64,000 nucleotides of DNA from Neobacillus sp. PS2-9 (GTDB lineage: Bacteria; Bacillota; Bacilli; Bacillales; Cytobacillaceae). The position numbers and the translations under genes were made by a program. Below, one piece after another: positions 15,606 through 25,515 of the stretch; position 1 is the stretch's first letter, and the number at the start of each line of letters is the position of its first letter. The DNA lies in NCBI RefSeq assembly GCF_030915525.1, contig NZ_CP133269.1:2825001-2889000 (forward strand). Reading direction: 5' to 3'. The notes beneath the pieces were generated by a model. The model saw only the letters and a program-made list of their open reading frames with translations. It did not search any database and was not told where the DNA came from.

Positions 15606-16574
15606 ATGAAAGCTATCGTTACTAACAAATACGGTCCACCCGATGTACTTCAATTAACAGAAGTAGAAAAACCCATACCTAAAGACAATCAAGTACTGGT
15701 AAAAATTCATGCATCATCCTTGAATTTTGGTAACCTAGTTCTTTTGAAGGGAGAACCATTCATAGCCCGTTTTGCTTTCGGACTTACAAAACCAAAATAC
15801 CGTATACCCGGAGGTGACATCTCAGGTCGGGTGGAAGCAGTAGGGAAGGATGTCAAACAATTTCAACCAGGCGATGAAGTGTTCGGAGACCTATCCGTGT
15901 GCGGTTGGAGTGGTTTTGCAGAATATGTAGCGGTTCCTGAACATGCATTAGCATTAAAACCTGCTAATCTATCATTTGAGGAAGCTGCCGCTGTACCAAT
16001 GGCGGGGGTCACTGCTCTACAGGGGCTACGGGATAAAGGCAAAATTCAATCTGGCCAAAAGGTGTTAATCAATGGCGCATCTGGTGGTTTGGGAACTTTT
16101 GCTGTTCAAATAGCCAAGTCTTTCGGGGCTGAGGTAACAGGTGTGTGTAGTACTAGAAACATAGATATTTTACAATCCATTGGGGCCGATGATGTCATTG
16201 ACTATACTAAAGAAGATGTTACGAAAAAGACGAAGACGTTTGACCTGATTGTTGGTGTTAACGGACATCACTCCATTTCAGATTACAAACGGTTGTTAAA
16301 TCACAATGGAACTTTTGTTCACGTTGGTGGTTCTGGCTCTCAAATGTTCCAAGCGATGGCCTTAGGTCCTTGGATTTCTCTGACTGAAAAAAAGAAAATG
16401 GGTACATTTTTACAAAGAGCTAACCAAACGGACCTGATTTTTATGAAAGAACTAATTGAAGAGGGCAAAGTAAAACCTGTGATTGATCGACGTTACAAAT
16501 TAAGTGAAGTGAAAGAAGCCTTCAACTATTTTGCAGAAGGCCATGCGCAAGGGAAAGTGGTCATTTCTGTATAA
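15606..16574 (+). CDS. NAD(P)-dependent quinone oxidoreductase/alcohol dehydrogenase
   Basis: The 322-residue MDR-superfamily protein has an N-terminal GroES-like domain (PDVLQLTEVEKPIPKDNQ, then RIPGGDISGRVEAVG) and a Rossmann domain with VLINGASGGLGTFAVQIAKS (about residues 149-168). The zinc-binding cysteines of true alcohol dehydrogenases are absent, so it is a zinc-free quinone reductase-like enzyme reducing quinones or enones with NADPH. The start is ATG 15606 with GTAGGAGGAATTAT. It converges with the small membrane gene at 16618 across a shared hairpin. Confidence 0.88.
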   Translation: MKAIVTNKYGPPDVLQLTEVEKPIPKDNQVLVKIHASSLNFGNLVLLKGEPFIARFAFGLTKPKYRIPGGDISGRVEAVGKDVKQFQPGDEVFGDLSVCGWSGFAEYVAVPEHALALKPANLSFEEAAAVPMAGVTALQGLRDKGKIQSGQKVLINGASGGLGTFAVQIAKSFGAEVTGVCSTRNIDILQSIGADDVIDYTKEDVTKKTKTFDLIVGVNGHHSISDYKRLLNHNGTFVHVGGSGSQMFQAMALGPWISLTEKKKMGTFLQRANQTDLIFMKELIEEGKVKPVIDRRYKLSEVKEAFNYFAEGHAQGKVVISV

Positions 16575-16583
16575 AATGAAAAA

Positions 16584-16618
16584 GATGCCTCATTCCAATT
16601 CGAGTGAGGCACCTTTCT
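16584..16618. terminator. Bidirectional terminator between convergent genes
   Basis: GATGCCTCATTC-caattc-GAGTGAGGCACC forms a stem of about 11 bp with T-rich sequence on one side and A-rich sequence on the other, between genes ending at 16574 and 16618. Confidence 0.75.
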
Positions 16619-16887
16619 TAGTATTCCAGCTTTTTATGTTTCCATTTATACAAAAGAGTAGCCAAAAGGTTAGCGCCGATTAATAGGATATTACCTTGTG
16701 CATTATAATGCAGCTCTTGATTTTCGAAACTCATTTTATCATAATATTCCCCTTGGCTGAGTCCAAGTTCTTTTCGTTTTTTATTCTCTTCTTTTAGATG
16801 TTTAACATACCTATATTGCACGGGTAAAAGAATGAGCGATAACATGAGGTATGCACCTATTATTCCTAAAGTTGCATAAAGACCCAT
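16618..16887 (-). CDS. Small membrane protein, DUF3949-like
   Basis: The 89-residue protein has an N-terminal hydrophobic helix (about residues 4-22), a charged middle (YVKHLKEENKKRKELGLSQ), the conserved-looking stretch EYYDKMSFENQELHYNAQGN and a second helix (about 66-80). I associate this layout with the Bacillus family DUF3949, function unknown; that name is from memory. The start has GGGGAG upstream. Confidence 0.7.
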   Translation of the reverse strand: MGLYATLGIIGAYLMLSLILLPVQYRYVKHLKEENKKRKELGLSQGEYYDKMSFENQELHYNAQGNILLIGANLLATLLYKWKHKKLEY

Positions 16888-17070
16888 TTTTTCATCTCCC
16901 CTCTTCGCAAGAAAAATTTCCCTTATTTCATTTTACGTAACAAAATTATAAAAGTTTCATTTATTCAAGGAATTATTTAATTACTATTAAAACCAAAAGA
17001 AAAAAGCCTCCCCAAATTGAGAAGGACTAATTATATAAGTGCATTAATTTTTAAAACAATGTCGCACTGA

Positions 17071-17271
17071 CTATACATTATTCCATATCTCATCATCTAT
17101 TTCATTATCCCAAAAATCGAGACTACTTTCACTTTCCTTTATTAGGTCCTCGTTTAAATTTTTTTCTTTTTTGCTTTTAAAAACTCAGCGAAATCTAAAA
17201 TTTTTATTACTTCATTGTCAGGTATTTCTTCAATAATCCTAAGCAAGCAAGCGTTCTTTTGCTGTATTCAT
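17071..17271 (-). pseudogene. DUF2281-like antitoxin remnant, two frameshifts
   Basis: From ATG 17271 (AGAGGTG upstream) the frame reads MNTAKERLL. One base out it continues RIIEEIPDNEVIKILDFAEF, then LKAKK, and after a second shift ends NEDLIKESESSLDFWDNEID and DEIWNNV. This is the pattern of small Firmicute DUF2281-type proteins usually annotated as antitoxin components. At least two single-base changes break it. No partner toxin gene is visible on either side. Confidence 0.65.
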
Positions 17272-17464
17272 GACGTAATTCACCTCTATGAATATTTTAC
17301 TTTAGTATATCACTTTAATTTTCGTAAGGAAAAAATGATTAGGTTTTTAAATATTTTCCAAACGATTACTTTGTATAACAAGGACTTATTGAATGATTTC
17401 AATCAAACAGTCAATAACTTTTAAAAGTTGACATACAGATATTGTTATTCATTTTTTTCTTCTC

Positions 17465-18304
17465 TCATAACCAATGCTTAGGAACGGTTAAGGTAGCAGG
17501 TAACTTAGTATCTTGATCACCTTTCGCCGCATTTACTTGTGCTTGGGTCAGGAATATACTTCCTTGTAAATTTGCCCCTCTGAGGTCTGCATCCCTCAAA
17601 TCTGCACCAATAAAGTCAGAAAATCTCATATCAGCTCTTCGTAGATTAGTAGCAATTAGAAGTGCTCCTCTAAAATTACTTGCTTTAAGATCTCTCCCGC
17701 TTAAATTGGCACCGATTAAACCGATTCCCTTTTTAAACTTGCTAGATTGATTTTTTTCTTTTTTCACTTTAGCTCGCACAAATTCACTTGTTTGAAGCAA
17801 CAAGTTATTTACCACCGCTCTATGGCTCGGTATATCAAGGACTAAGATTTCGTTTGGACTAAGATTGGTTAGGCGTTCGGTATCCTCTATTGCTTGTTGC
17901 AATTCCTCATAAATTGGACGTGTTTCTTCTATGTCCAGTGCCTCATTTAGGTAAAGCAGCATTTCATGGATCTGCTGCATGAGAGGAAACACATCAAACA
18001 TTTCTTTTGCTACCTCTGGATTTCCACGCCAATCCTTGCCATTAAACGTGACTTGGGATACTTTCTGGCCCGCACCAAAGCACTCAAATACTGTACACCC
18101 TTTAAAGCCCTTGTTTCGTAAATTACTATGTATGCTGCAACGATAATCACGCTGCAAGTTTTTACAAGGTGTCCCACCATCCTTGTCAAAGGCAAAATCA
18201 GCCGATTTGGCATAGGGTAAAGCAACGCAACATAAACCAAAACAGTTATCGCAGTCAGGTCGTAATCTATTTAAAACATCCTTGGACATTATTTGTTTTG
18301 ACAA
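17465..18304 (-). CDS. Pentapeptide-repeat protein with Cys-rich N-terminus
   Basis: The 279-residue protein has two parts. The N-terminal half has a CDNCFGLCCVALP cluster (about residues 18-30), CKNLQRDYRCSIH and FKGCTVFECFG, a cysteine arrangement suggesting a metal or Fe-S site. The C-terminal part (about 198-260) is a right-handed pentapeptide-repeat helix: LIGANLSGRDLKASNFRGAL, then NLRRADMRFSDFIGADLRDA. Bacillus homologues of this fusion are uncharacterised, so a DNA-gyrase-protecting role should not be assumed. Single gene. Confidence 0.8.
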   Translation of the reverse strand: MSKQIMSKDVLNRLRPDCDNCFGLCCVALPYAKSADFAFDKDGGTPCKNLQRDYRCSIHSNLRNKGFKGCTVFECFGAGQKVSQVTFNGKDWRGNPEVAKEMFDVFPLMQQIHEMLLYLNEALDIEETRPIYEELQQAIEDTERLTNLSPNEILVLDIPSHRAVVNNLLLQTSEFVRAKVKKEKNQSSKFKKGIGLIGANLSGRDLKASNFRGALLIATNLRRADMRFSDFIGADLRDADLRGANLQGSIFLTQAQVNAAKGDQDTKLPATLTVPKHWL

Positions 18305-18435
18305 TACTCACACTTCCTTTAACAACCTCTTATCTATTTAAATCAATGTTTCTATGAACGATAAAATCATATTACCATATCATGACTCCCTAAAAGAGGG
18401 TCATACCTAAAAAATACACAAAGGAACAAGCAAAA

Positions 18436-18468
18436 AAGCGTTTCTGCTCTTTGAACAGAAACGCTTCT
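18436..18468 (-). terminator. Terminator after D,D-carboxypeptidase gene
   Basis: AAGCGTTTCTG-ctctttgaa-CAGAAACGCTT is a perfect 11-bp stem directly after the stop at 18472. The minus strand continues into TTTTTTGCTTG. Confidence 0.85.
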
Positions 18469-18471
18469 TTA

Positions 18472-19332
18472 TTATTGGTAGTGAGTTAAATTTTCTATTT
18501 GATTAAATGAATAGTTTGCCATCGTTTGTATATCATTGTATTTTGATCTTTTGTTTTTTGATCTCATGACTACCGAGATAATTTCCATGTCTCCCTTTTT
18601 TAAATATTCCACTAGTGTATGTTGAGCGGCACTTGTATATCCAGGTTTACCCGCGACTACGTTAGGCATAGCACCAATATTGACTAAATTCCGGATGATT
18701 TTTTCTTGTCTGCTCGTTTTAATGTCGGTGGTTTGGGTCGACATGACTTTGAGTACCATCGGGTGTTTAATCGCTTCTTTCGTAATGATCGCCATGTCAT
18801 AAGGCGTTGTAAAATGGTTAGGATGATGAAGACCGTTAGAGGTGACAAAATATGTGTCTTTGAGATTCCATTGTTGCACTTTTTGGTTCATGAGATCTGC
18901 GAAACCTTTCTCGCTTCCTGCGACGTTTTCAGCAATAACAACGGCGACGTCATTCGCACTCAGCAATAACAAAGCTTTCATTGCATCCTGTTTCGTCATT
19001 CTCTCACCTGCTCGAAGACCCAAACAGAGACATTCTTGATTTGCAGCATGCGGACTAACCGTTAACCATTCTCCATCCTTCATTCGTTCATCTAAAATGG
19101 TGGCGGTTAACACTTTGGTCATACTTGCAGGATACGCTTTAAAATGAGCATTTTTGTCATAAATAATCTCTCCGGTCTTGGCATCTATGGTGACTCCATA
19201 CTCACCTTCAATTTCTGGAGGTGGTGAGGAATATATCTCACCCTCCGCCGAATTGCCCTTCATTATGAACATTCCATTCAATATCATAAGAACTAACAGT
19301 GATGTTACAACGATTTTCCCAATGTTTGTCAT
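18472..19332 (-). CDS. D-alanyl-D-alanine carboxypeptidase (peptidase S11)
   Basis: The 286-residue penicillin-binding protein has an N-terminal signal/anchor helix (about residues 7-24). It carries the three active-site motifs in order: SMTK in AYPASMTKVLTATIL (about 65), SAN in LLLSANDVAVVIAE (about 124), and KPG in VVAGKPGYTSAAQHT (about 238). It trims the terminal D-Ala of peptidoglycan pentapeptides outside the membrane. It lacks the C-terminal amphipathic extension of larger PBP5-type enzymes, resembling shorter sporulation-type S11 proteins. Single gene with its own terminator. Confidence 0.9.
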   Translation of the reverse strand: MTNIGKIVVTSLLVLMILNGMFIMKGNSAEGEIYSSPPPEIEGEYGVTIDAKTGEIIYDKNAHFKAYPASMTKVLTATILDERMKDGEWLTVSPHAANQECLCLGLRAGERMTKQDAMKALLLLSANDVAVVIAENVAGSEKGFADLMNQKVQQWNLKDTYFVTSNGLHHPNHFTTPYDMAIITKEAIKHPMVLKVMSTQTTDIKTSRQEKIIRNLVNIGAMPNVVAGKPGYTSAAQHTLVEYLKKGDMEIISVVMRSKNKRSKYNDIQTMANYSFNQIENLTHYQ

Positions 19333-19410
19333 GATGTACCTCCAGTTGAACGAACCTCAATTCCTATCTGTTTTATTTTGTTCCAGTTTTAACAGAATTA
19401 CTACATAAAA

Positions 19411-19461
19411 ATGGGGACAGTCCCCCACAGCTTTAAAGCAGTGAGGGACTGTCCCCATTTT
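19411..19461. terminator. Long hairpin between convergent-facing ends
   Basis: AATGGGGACAGTCCC and GGGACTGTCCCCATT pair around a 21-nt loop. It sits just after the methyltransferase pseudogene stop and upstream of the carboxypeptidase gene. The motif GGGACTGTCCCCA also occurs as a dispersed intergenic hairpin in other Bacillus genomes, from memory. Confidence 0.65.
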
Positions 19462-20020
19462 AGTATTTTATTGCGTCTATAATTAAGGATGGGAAGACAA
19501 GCTTATCCCCTTGATTTCTTGGATCATATTTTTTTGACCGAAAGATTACACCTTTTGTTTCGTCCCATTCATTGGAATGAAATTCTCCTTTTTCATCACA
19601 ATACTCCAGTAAATGAACTTCAAATCCAGCTGTTTGGAACATTTTCGTCAAGGTTTTATAATTATGAACAATTTTATGACTGGCTGCTGGATGGTCCTTT
19701 GGTCCAGGTCCTCCTACTTTTACGATGTTTTGATAACTTTAATCTGGAAAAAATGCATCTGGAACCGCACACCCTATGTATCCAGATGGCTTTAGATATC
19801 TGTAACAAAGCTTTGCCGCTTTTACTCCCTCTTCACATGTAAGGTGTTCCCAAACGTGTTCAGCTAAAATGGCTGTTATCGAAGTGATACTAAACCTAGT
19901 TGTCCAGGTAGTTTCATCTAATAAACTGAGTTCCTCTTCCTGGGTATGAAGCCAACCAGGATTATTATTATATTCACCTGCACCAATCACTAGTTTGATC
20001 TCTTTTTGTTTTACGTCCAA
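19460..20020 (-). pseudogene. SAM-dependent methyltransferase with in-frame stop
   Basis: The frame from TTG 20020 (TAGGAGGAGAACCC upstream) begins LDVKQKEIKLVIGAGE, contains SITAILAEHVWEHLTCEEG and YRYLKPSGYIGCAVPDAFFPD, then meets TAA at 19739-19741. It continues in the same frame as SYQNIVKVGGPGPKDHPAAS, then MFQTAGFEVHLLEYCDEKGE to the stop at 19460. A single base substitution (probably GAA to TAA) splits an otherwise complete class I methyltransferase of about 186 residues. Readthrough is conceivable but unlikely. Confidence 0.8.
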
Positions 20021-20183
20021 GGGTTCTCCTCCTAAAAATTCAGTTTTCACTATATTCACTTTTAAAATACAAAAAATGTTCACAATCTATAAAATCCATT
20101 TCCCTTTTTCGTGATGTATGTCACATTTACTTGATTTACAATCAATTAAACTAATTTCAAGTTAATTCTAAGGGGGATTTAAA

Positions 20184-20357
20184 ATGATAGTAGCTTGGTT
20201 AATTACCATTGGTTTATTTTTAGTGTGTATCTATGCAACAACCGTTATTATTAATGGACTAAAAGAAAAGGATCAACTTGACTTAGCAGAATTGCAATCA
20301 CAACTTAAAAACACAGCAAAGAAAAATGATAAAAAAGATATGAAACTAGCAATATAA
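20184..20357 (+). CDS. 57-residue single-pass membrane peptide
   Basis: The protein MIVAWLITIGLFLVCIYATT has an N-terminal membrane helix, then VIINGLKEKDQLDLAELQSQ and a lysine-rich tail. AAGGGGGATTTAAA precedes the ATG at ideal spacing, and a hairpin terminator follows the stop within 15 bp, so it is a complete small transcription unit. The tail would face the cytoplasm. I do not recognise the family. Confidence 0.7.
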   Translation: MIVAWLITIGLFLVCIYATTVIINGLKEKDQLDLAELQSQLKNTAKKNDKKDMKLAI

Positions 20358-20367
20358 TTGTAAAAAA

Positions 20368-20402
20368 ACAAAAAACAACTTCAATTTGGAGTTGTTTTTT
20401 AT
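20368..20402 (+). terminator. Terminator of the 57-residue gene
   Basis: AAACAACTTC-aattt-GGAGTTGTTTTTTA is an A/T-flanked stem directly after the stop at 20357. Confidence 0.8.
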
Positions 20403-20423
20403 TTCCTGAAATTTGATAATTCA

Positions 20424-20966
20424 TTACTTTATATCGCTGATTTTAATTTTCCAAATCATGTGGTCAAAGCCTTCGCCCCAATAATCTTTTAACAAGTAAT
20501 CAGGTTCCCCAAATTTCTTTTTCCAGATATGTTGTGCTCGTGCATATCCGCTATCTAAGCAAAATTCTTCTATACCTTTATTTTGTAATTTGGAATACAT
20601 AGAATTCAATAATAGTCTTCCAATTCCCATTCTTTGATATTCTGGCAGGACAAATACAGTCCCTACTTCAGGTAGCTCTTTATAAGCATTTTTTGTACAT
20701 TTACATATGAGATCGCTAGCAGGACCATATTCGATGGAGCCCACAATTTTGTCGGAATGCAACGCAATCAAAAAATATCGATTTGCACCATTGCTAGCAA
20801 AATCACTTACTAAGTATTTTTTCTTACTTTCAATTTCAGCTTCGATATCCTCGAATTTCTCTCTAATACCTTCTTTAGTAAACGTATCAATTATGACTTT
20901 TTCAAAGAATAGATTTAACTCATTTGTGTCCTCTATTCTCGGTCTTCTTATTACGATGTTTAACAC
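20424..20966 (-). CDS. GNAT-family N-acetyltransferase
   Basis: The 180-residue acetyltransferase opens with NIVIRRPRIEDTNELNLFFE. It has KIVGSIEYGPASDLICKC, then ELPEVGTVFVLPEYQRMGIG (about residues 100-119) with the RMGIGR acetyl-CoA loop, and a tail in which an aromatic-rich DYLLKDYWGEGFDHMIWKI closes the domain. The substrate is unknown. Downstream convergent gene is the 57-residue peptide. Confidence 0.85.
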   Translation of the reverse strand: MLNIVIRRPRIEDTNELNLFFEKVIIDTFTKEGIREKFEDIEAEIESKKKYLVSDFASNGANRYFLIALHSDKIVGSIEYGPASDLICKCTKNAYKELPEVGTVFVLPEYQRMGIGRLLLNSMYSKLQNKGIEEFCLDSGYARAQHIWKKKFGEPDYLLKDYWGEGFDHMIWKIKISDIK

Positions 20967-21033
20967 CTAAAAGCACTCCTTGTTCTCTTATTAACTTAGA
21001 TTTCTAGGTTTCCACTAAATATCCCTCTTTCTA

Positions 21034-21292
21034 TGACTAGTTACCGCTGGTAAACTTTTTTTCTCTTTAACGGGTACTAGTCGCATTGACTAGTTACCGG
21101 GGGTTCATTTTTTCCTCCTGCACGGGCACTAGTCACACCGACTAGTTACCGTTCCTTCTCTTTTTCCTCCTGCACGGGCACTATTCCCCTCGACTAGTTA
21201 CCGTTTCTTCTCTTTTTCCTCCTGCACGGGCATTAGCCCCTTGACTAGTATCGCTCCTTCTCTTCTCCCTCCTGCACGGGCACTAGTCTCAT
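21034..21292. repeat. Tandem array of five 52-bp units (repeat D)
   Basis: Five units start TGACTAGTTACCG or CGACTAGTTACCG at 21034, 21087, 21139, 21191 and 21242. Units 2 to 5 share CTTTTTCCTCCTGCACGGGC. At each junction the end of one unit and the start of the next form an inverted repeat such as CGGGTACTAGTC-gcatt-GACTAGTTACCGG. There is no spacer, no gene and no CRISPR feature. It lies between a GNAT gene start and the 3' end of the GH1 gene. Confidence 0.85.
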
Positions 21293-21348
21293 CATTTTTA
21301 CAAAAGAAAAATGCGCCCCTGTATAAACAGAGACGCAATCAAGAATTT

Positions 21349-22815
<1,467 letters not shown>

Positions 22816-22937
22816 TCATTACTATTTGTTAGTTGGTTAAATTCTATAATTAACTATAAAGGAATAATAACTACCTTTATTTAGATAGTAAATAATGAAG
22901 GAGTATCTAGTTATTAATATCAATGGTAGTCATTTGT

Positions 22938-22945
22938 TTCATGAA
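22938..22945. promoter_or_regulatory. Candidate RpiR-type operator
   Basis: The palindrome TTCATGAA lies in the 231-bp divergent region between the GH1 gene and the regulator, upstream of a TAAAAT-like -10 element for the regulator. Regulators of this family often bind TGAA/TTCA-type dyads. Eight bases alone is weak evidence. Confidence 0.3.
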
Positions 22946-23016
22946 TGTAACACTGTGTTTTCTTGTGCTAAAATGGGGTATAGATTGTTAATGAAGATTA
23001 AGGAGAATTACAAAAC

Positions 23017-23742
23017 ATGTTTTCAAATGAAGTTATCGCTTCTTTCAATGAATTAGAGACTTCTTTATACAATTATATTTGCCAAAATGGTGATAAAGTT
23101 GCTTATATGCGAATACGTGAGCTGGCCGATGAAACACATGTATCAACAGCAACGATTTTACGTTTTTGTAGAAAAGTAAATTGTGAGGGTTTCTCCGAAT
23201 TTAAAGTGAAGCTCAAAATGCATGTAGCAGGAAATAAAAAGACGGATATAAAAAGTGTCCATCATTCAGTCGTCGAGTTTTTTGAGCGGACGCTAAAAGG
23301 TAATCTAGAAGAAAAAATCAAAATGGCTGCCAGTCTAGTTCACACAGCAGAAAATGTTATTTTTATTGGAATAGGAAGCTCAGGCATTCTTGCGGAATAT
23401 GGGGCGAGGTATTTCTCGAGCTTAGGGAAGTTTTCGTTGTACATTAAAGATCCTCACTTTCCGATTCACACGAAACTACGCAATAACAGTGTGACCATTG
23501 CGTTGTCAGTCTCTGGAGAGAATCATTTCACCGTCACGCATTTAAATCAATTGAAACAAGAAGGTAGTAAAATTATCAGTATCACAAACAATAAACTCTC
23601 AACCATTGCAAAAATCTCGGATATCAATATTCCTTATTATGTAACTGAAGAATTTGTAGAAGAAGCCAATATTACGACACAAGTACCTGTTGTTTATATT
23701 CTGGAGTCTATGGCCCGTGAAATTCATAAGCTGAATCAATAA
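23017..23742 (+). CDS. MurR/RpiR-family transcriptional regulator
   Basis: The 241-residue regulator has an N-terminal helix-turn-helix (about residues 1-75, with STATILRFCRKVNCEGFSEF) and a C-terminal SIS sugar-phosphate-binding domain (about 105-235, with NVIFIGIGSSGILAEYGARY). It is divergent from the 6-phospho-beta-glucosidase gene, so it probably senses a phosphosugar and controls that gene and itself. The start is ATG 23017 with AAGGAGAATTAC upstream. Confidence 0.88.
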   Translation: MFSNEVIASFNELETSLYNYICQNGDKVAYMRIRELADETHVSTATILRFCRKVNCEGFSEFKVKLKMHVAGNKKTDIKSVHHSVVEFFERTLKGNLEEKIKMAASLVHTAENVIFIGIGSSGILAEYGARYFSSLGKFSLYIKDPHFPIHTKLRNNSVTIALSVSGENHFTVTHLNQLKQEGSKIISITNNKLSTIAKISDINIPYYVTEEFVEEANITTQVPVVYILESMAREIHKLNQ

Positions 23743-23798
23743 TTTATATATACATCTTGCTAACCGCCACCATATTAATGATAAAAGGATGAAGGTTT

Positions 23799-24368
23799 AT
23801 GACAAATAACGCAAAACAGAGAAAAATAATTTTAGATTTAGCAGTTACATTAGATGGTTTTATTGAAGGGAAAAATGGAGAAGTTGATTGGTGCATTATG
23901 GACTCTGATATGGGGTTCACTGATTTCTTAAATCAAATTGATACTATTTTATATGGTAGAAAAAGCTACGATTTATGGGGACAATATATTCCTAAAAATG
24001 AAGACTCTGATACTGAAAAGGAAATTTGGAAATTGGTTCATAGTAAAAAGAAATATGTTTTTTCCAAAACACAAAAAGAAACTGATAATCAAGCAATATT
24101 TATAAATGATAATATTCTTGAAGAAGTAAATAAATTGAAGAAAAGGTCTGGTAAAGACATCTGGCTATATGGTGGAGCAAGTCTCATTACAACTTTTATA
24201 AATTTGGGGCTTGTTGATGAATTTAGATTATCTATTCACCCTGTTGTTTTGGGTGAAGGAAAACCATTGTTTATTGATTTAAGACAGAGGTTAAATTTAA
24301 AAACGGTTAATACAAGAACATTCTCCTCTGGTGTTGTGCAAATAATCTATCATTGGAATGGTAACTAA
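23799..24368 (+). CDS. RibD C-terminal/dihydrofolate-reductase-like protein
   Basis: The 189-residue protein begins IILDLAVTLDGFIEGKNGEV, has TILYGRKSYDLWGQYIPKN and then IWLYGGASLITTFINLGLVD (about residues 125-144), followed by HPVVLGEGKPLF. This is the fold of RibD reductase domains and Bacillus YyaP/YwjB proteins. It should bind NADPH; the true substrate is unknown and it need not act on folate or pyrimidine. Strong ribosome site AAGGATGAAGGTTT. Confidence 0.85.
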   Translation: MTNNAKQRKIILDLAVTLDGFIEGKNGEVDWCIMDSDMGFTDFLNQIDTILYGRKSYDLWGQYIPKNEDSDTEKEIWKLVHSKKKYVFSKTQKETDNQAIFINDNILEEVNKLKKRSGKDIWLYGGASLITTFINLGLVDEFRLSIHPVVLGEGKPLFIDLRQRLNLKTVNTRTFSSGVVQIIYHWNGN

Positions 24369-24403
24369 AATATCTTCTCAACAGTAGTTTCACCTATTAA
24401 ACT

Positions 24404-24434
24404 AAGGGGGAACCCAATACTTAGGGTTTCCCTT
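24404..24434 (+). terminator. Terminator after RibD-like gene
   Basis: AAGGGGGAACCC-aatactta-GGGTTTCCCTT is a stem of about 11 bp located between convergent genes ending at 24368 and 24474. Confidence 0.7.
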
Positions 24435-24473
24435 AATATTGACCGATTATCAACATTTTAGTTTAACAGAGCC

Positions 24474-24818
24474 TTATAAATCCGTACCATATGAATTATC
24501 AATGACACAAAGCCATTCACCTTGTGCATTTTTCTTAAACACATAGGTTGCCTTTCTTTCCATAGAAAACTCAGAATCCTTTTTGTTATCAGCTTCAAGG
24601 AGCGTTTGAGAAATCACTAACGCCGTGTCCCCTGCTTCTAAAATAATCATTTCCCCCTGTGTTTTGACAATACTGTTATTAAAATATTTTGCTATGGCAA
24701 TAAATGCTTTTCTAATTTCGTCTTTACCTCGAGCAATCATTCCAGGCTTTACAACCAAAATGGCATCATCAGTGTAGTAATTCATAAGTGTATCAAAATC
24801 TTCCTTCTTAATCGCCAA
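24474..24818 (-). CDS. SnoaL/DUF4440-like NTF2-fold protein
   Basis: The frame gives [40 protein letters not shown] and ends [13 protein letters not shown], the usual NTF2-like (SnoaL/DUF4440) order: helix, TDDA strand, G-K-I helix and four strands. Homologues usually carry about 10 more N-terminal residues. Here the codons upstream of TTG 24818 (KEVIKKCD) fit the family but run into TAA without an ATG, so the N-terminus may be truncated by mutation, or translation starts at the TTG. Function unknown. Confidence 0.65.
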   Translation of the reverse strand: MAIKKEDFDTLMNYYTDDAILVVKPGMIARGKDEIRKAFIAIAKYFNNSIVKTQGEMIILEAGDTALVISQTLLEADNKKDSEFSMERKATYVFKKNAQGEWLCVIDNSYGTDL

Positions 24819-25011
24819 GTCACACTTTTTGATTACCTCTTTTAATTCGTGTTACAAAACCTTCCCCTCCCTTTAGGATTCAATTCTATTTAATAGTATT
24901 TGATACTTCGATCATTTTGTTTATTTAATAATCAGATTCTTATCTTTTTCAATATCAATGGTCCGAAAGTTCAAAGCAACCAACCTCCTTTAGCCAGTAT
25001 TGAAAGCAAAC

Positions 25012-25362
25012 TCAACATTTGCATACCATTAAATGGTTCCCATCTGGGTCTTTAAAATTAAACCAATGATTATGCATTATTTCAGTTGTTAACTCTACAT
25101 TCTTACTTCTCATAAATTCATAAGCTTGTTCTATATTATTAGTGTTTAGGTGAAAAAGTGGAGTTTTAATACTATTTTCCTTTGAATTAATCTTGCTATC
25201 TAATACCATCCCTGTTCCATTCATGGGGATGATGAATAAATGACCAAATAGAATTTCCCCTTCTTCTGGTAATCCTAATATGTCACAATACCAATTACGT
25301 GCAGCTTCAATATTACTCACGGGAATAAATACAGTTCCAATTTGATTTAAGATGGGGTTCAT
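25012..25362 (-). CDS. VOC-family (glyoxalase-fold) protein
   Basis: The 116-residue protein has one pair of beta-alpha-beta-beta-beta units. The N-terminal half has IGTVFIPVSNIEAARNWYCD, the middle FHLNTNNIEQAYEFMRSKNV, and the end HNHWFNFKDPDGNHLMVCKC. The pattern matches DUF-type VOC proteins such as the one at 39.6 kb, with which it shares the closing FVDPD/FKDPDGN..MACTC-like tail. Substrate unknown. Confidence 0.85.
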   Translation of the reverse strand: MNPILNQIGTVFIPVSNIEAARNWYCDILGLPEEGEILFGHLFIIPMNGTGMVLDSKINSKENSIKTPLFHLNTNNIEQAYEFMRSKNVELTTEIMHNHWFNFKDPDGNHLMVCKC

Positions 25363-25515
25363 AAATGATCTCCTTTTAATCGATATCGAATATAATGTTA
25401 ATTCGCTAAAATATATTAATTCCCTTCTACTAACTAAGACCTATGTAATGAATATTAAATATAAAAAGGATACAATACTTTGTAGAAACTTAAATTCATT
25501 CAAAGGATGTAACAA

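Noticed and set aside
21034..21292. Possible CRISPR array
   Set aside because: The 52-bp units follow each other directly with no unique spacers, units drift in sequence, and no cas gene is near.
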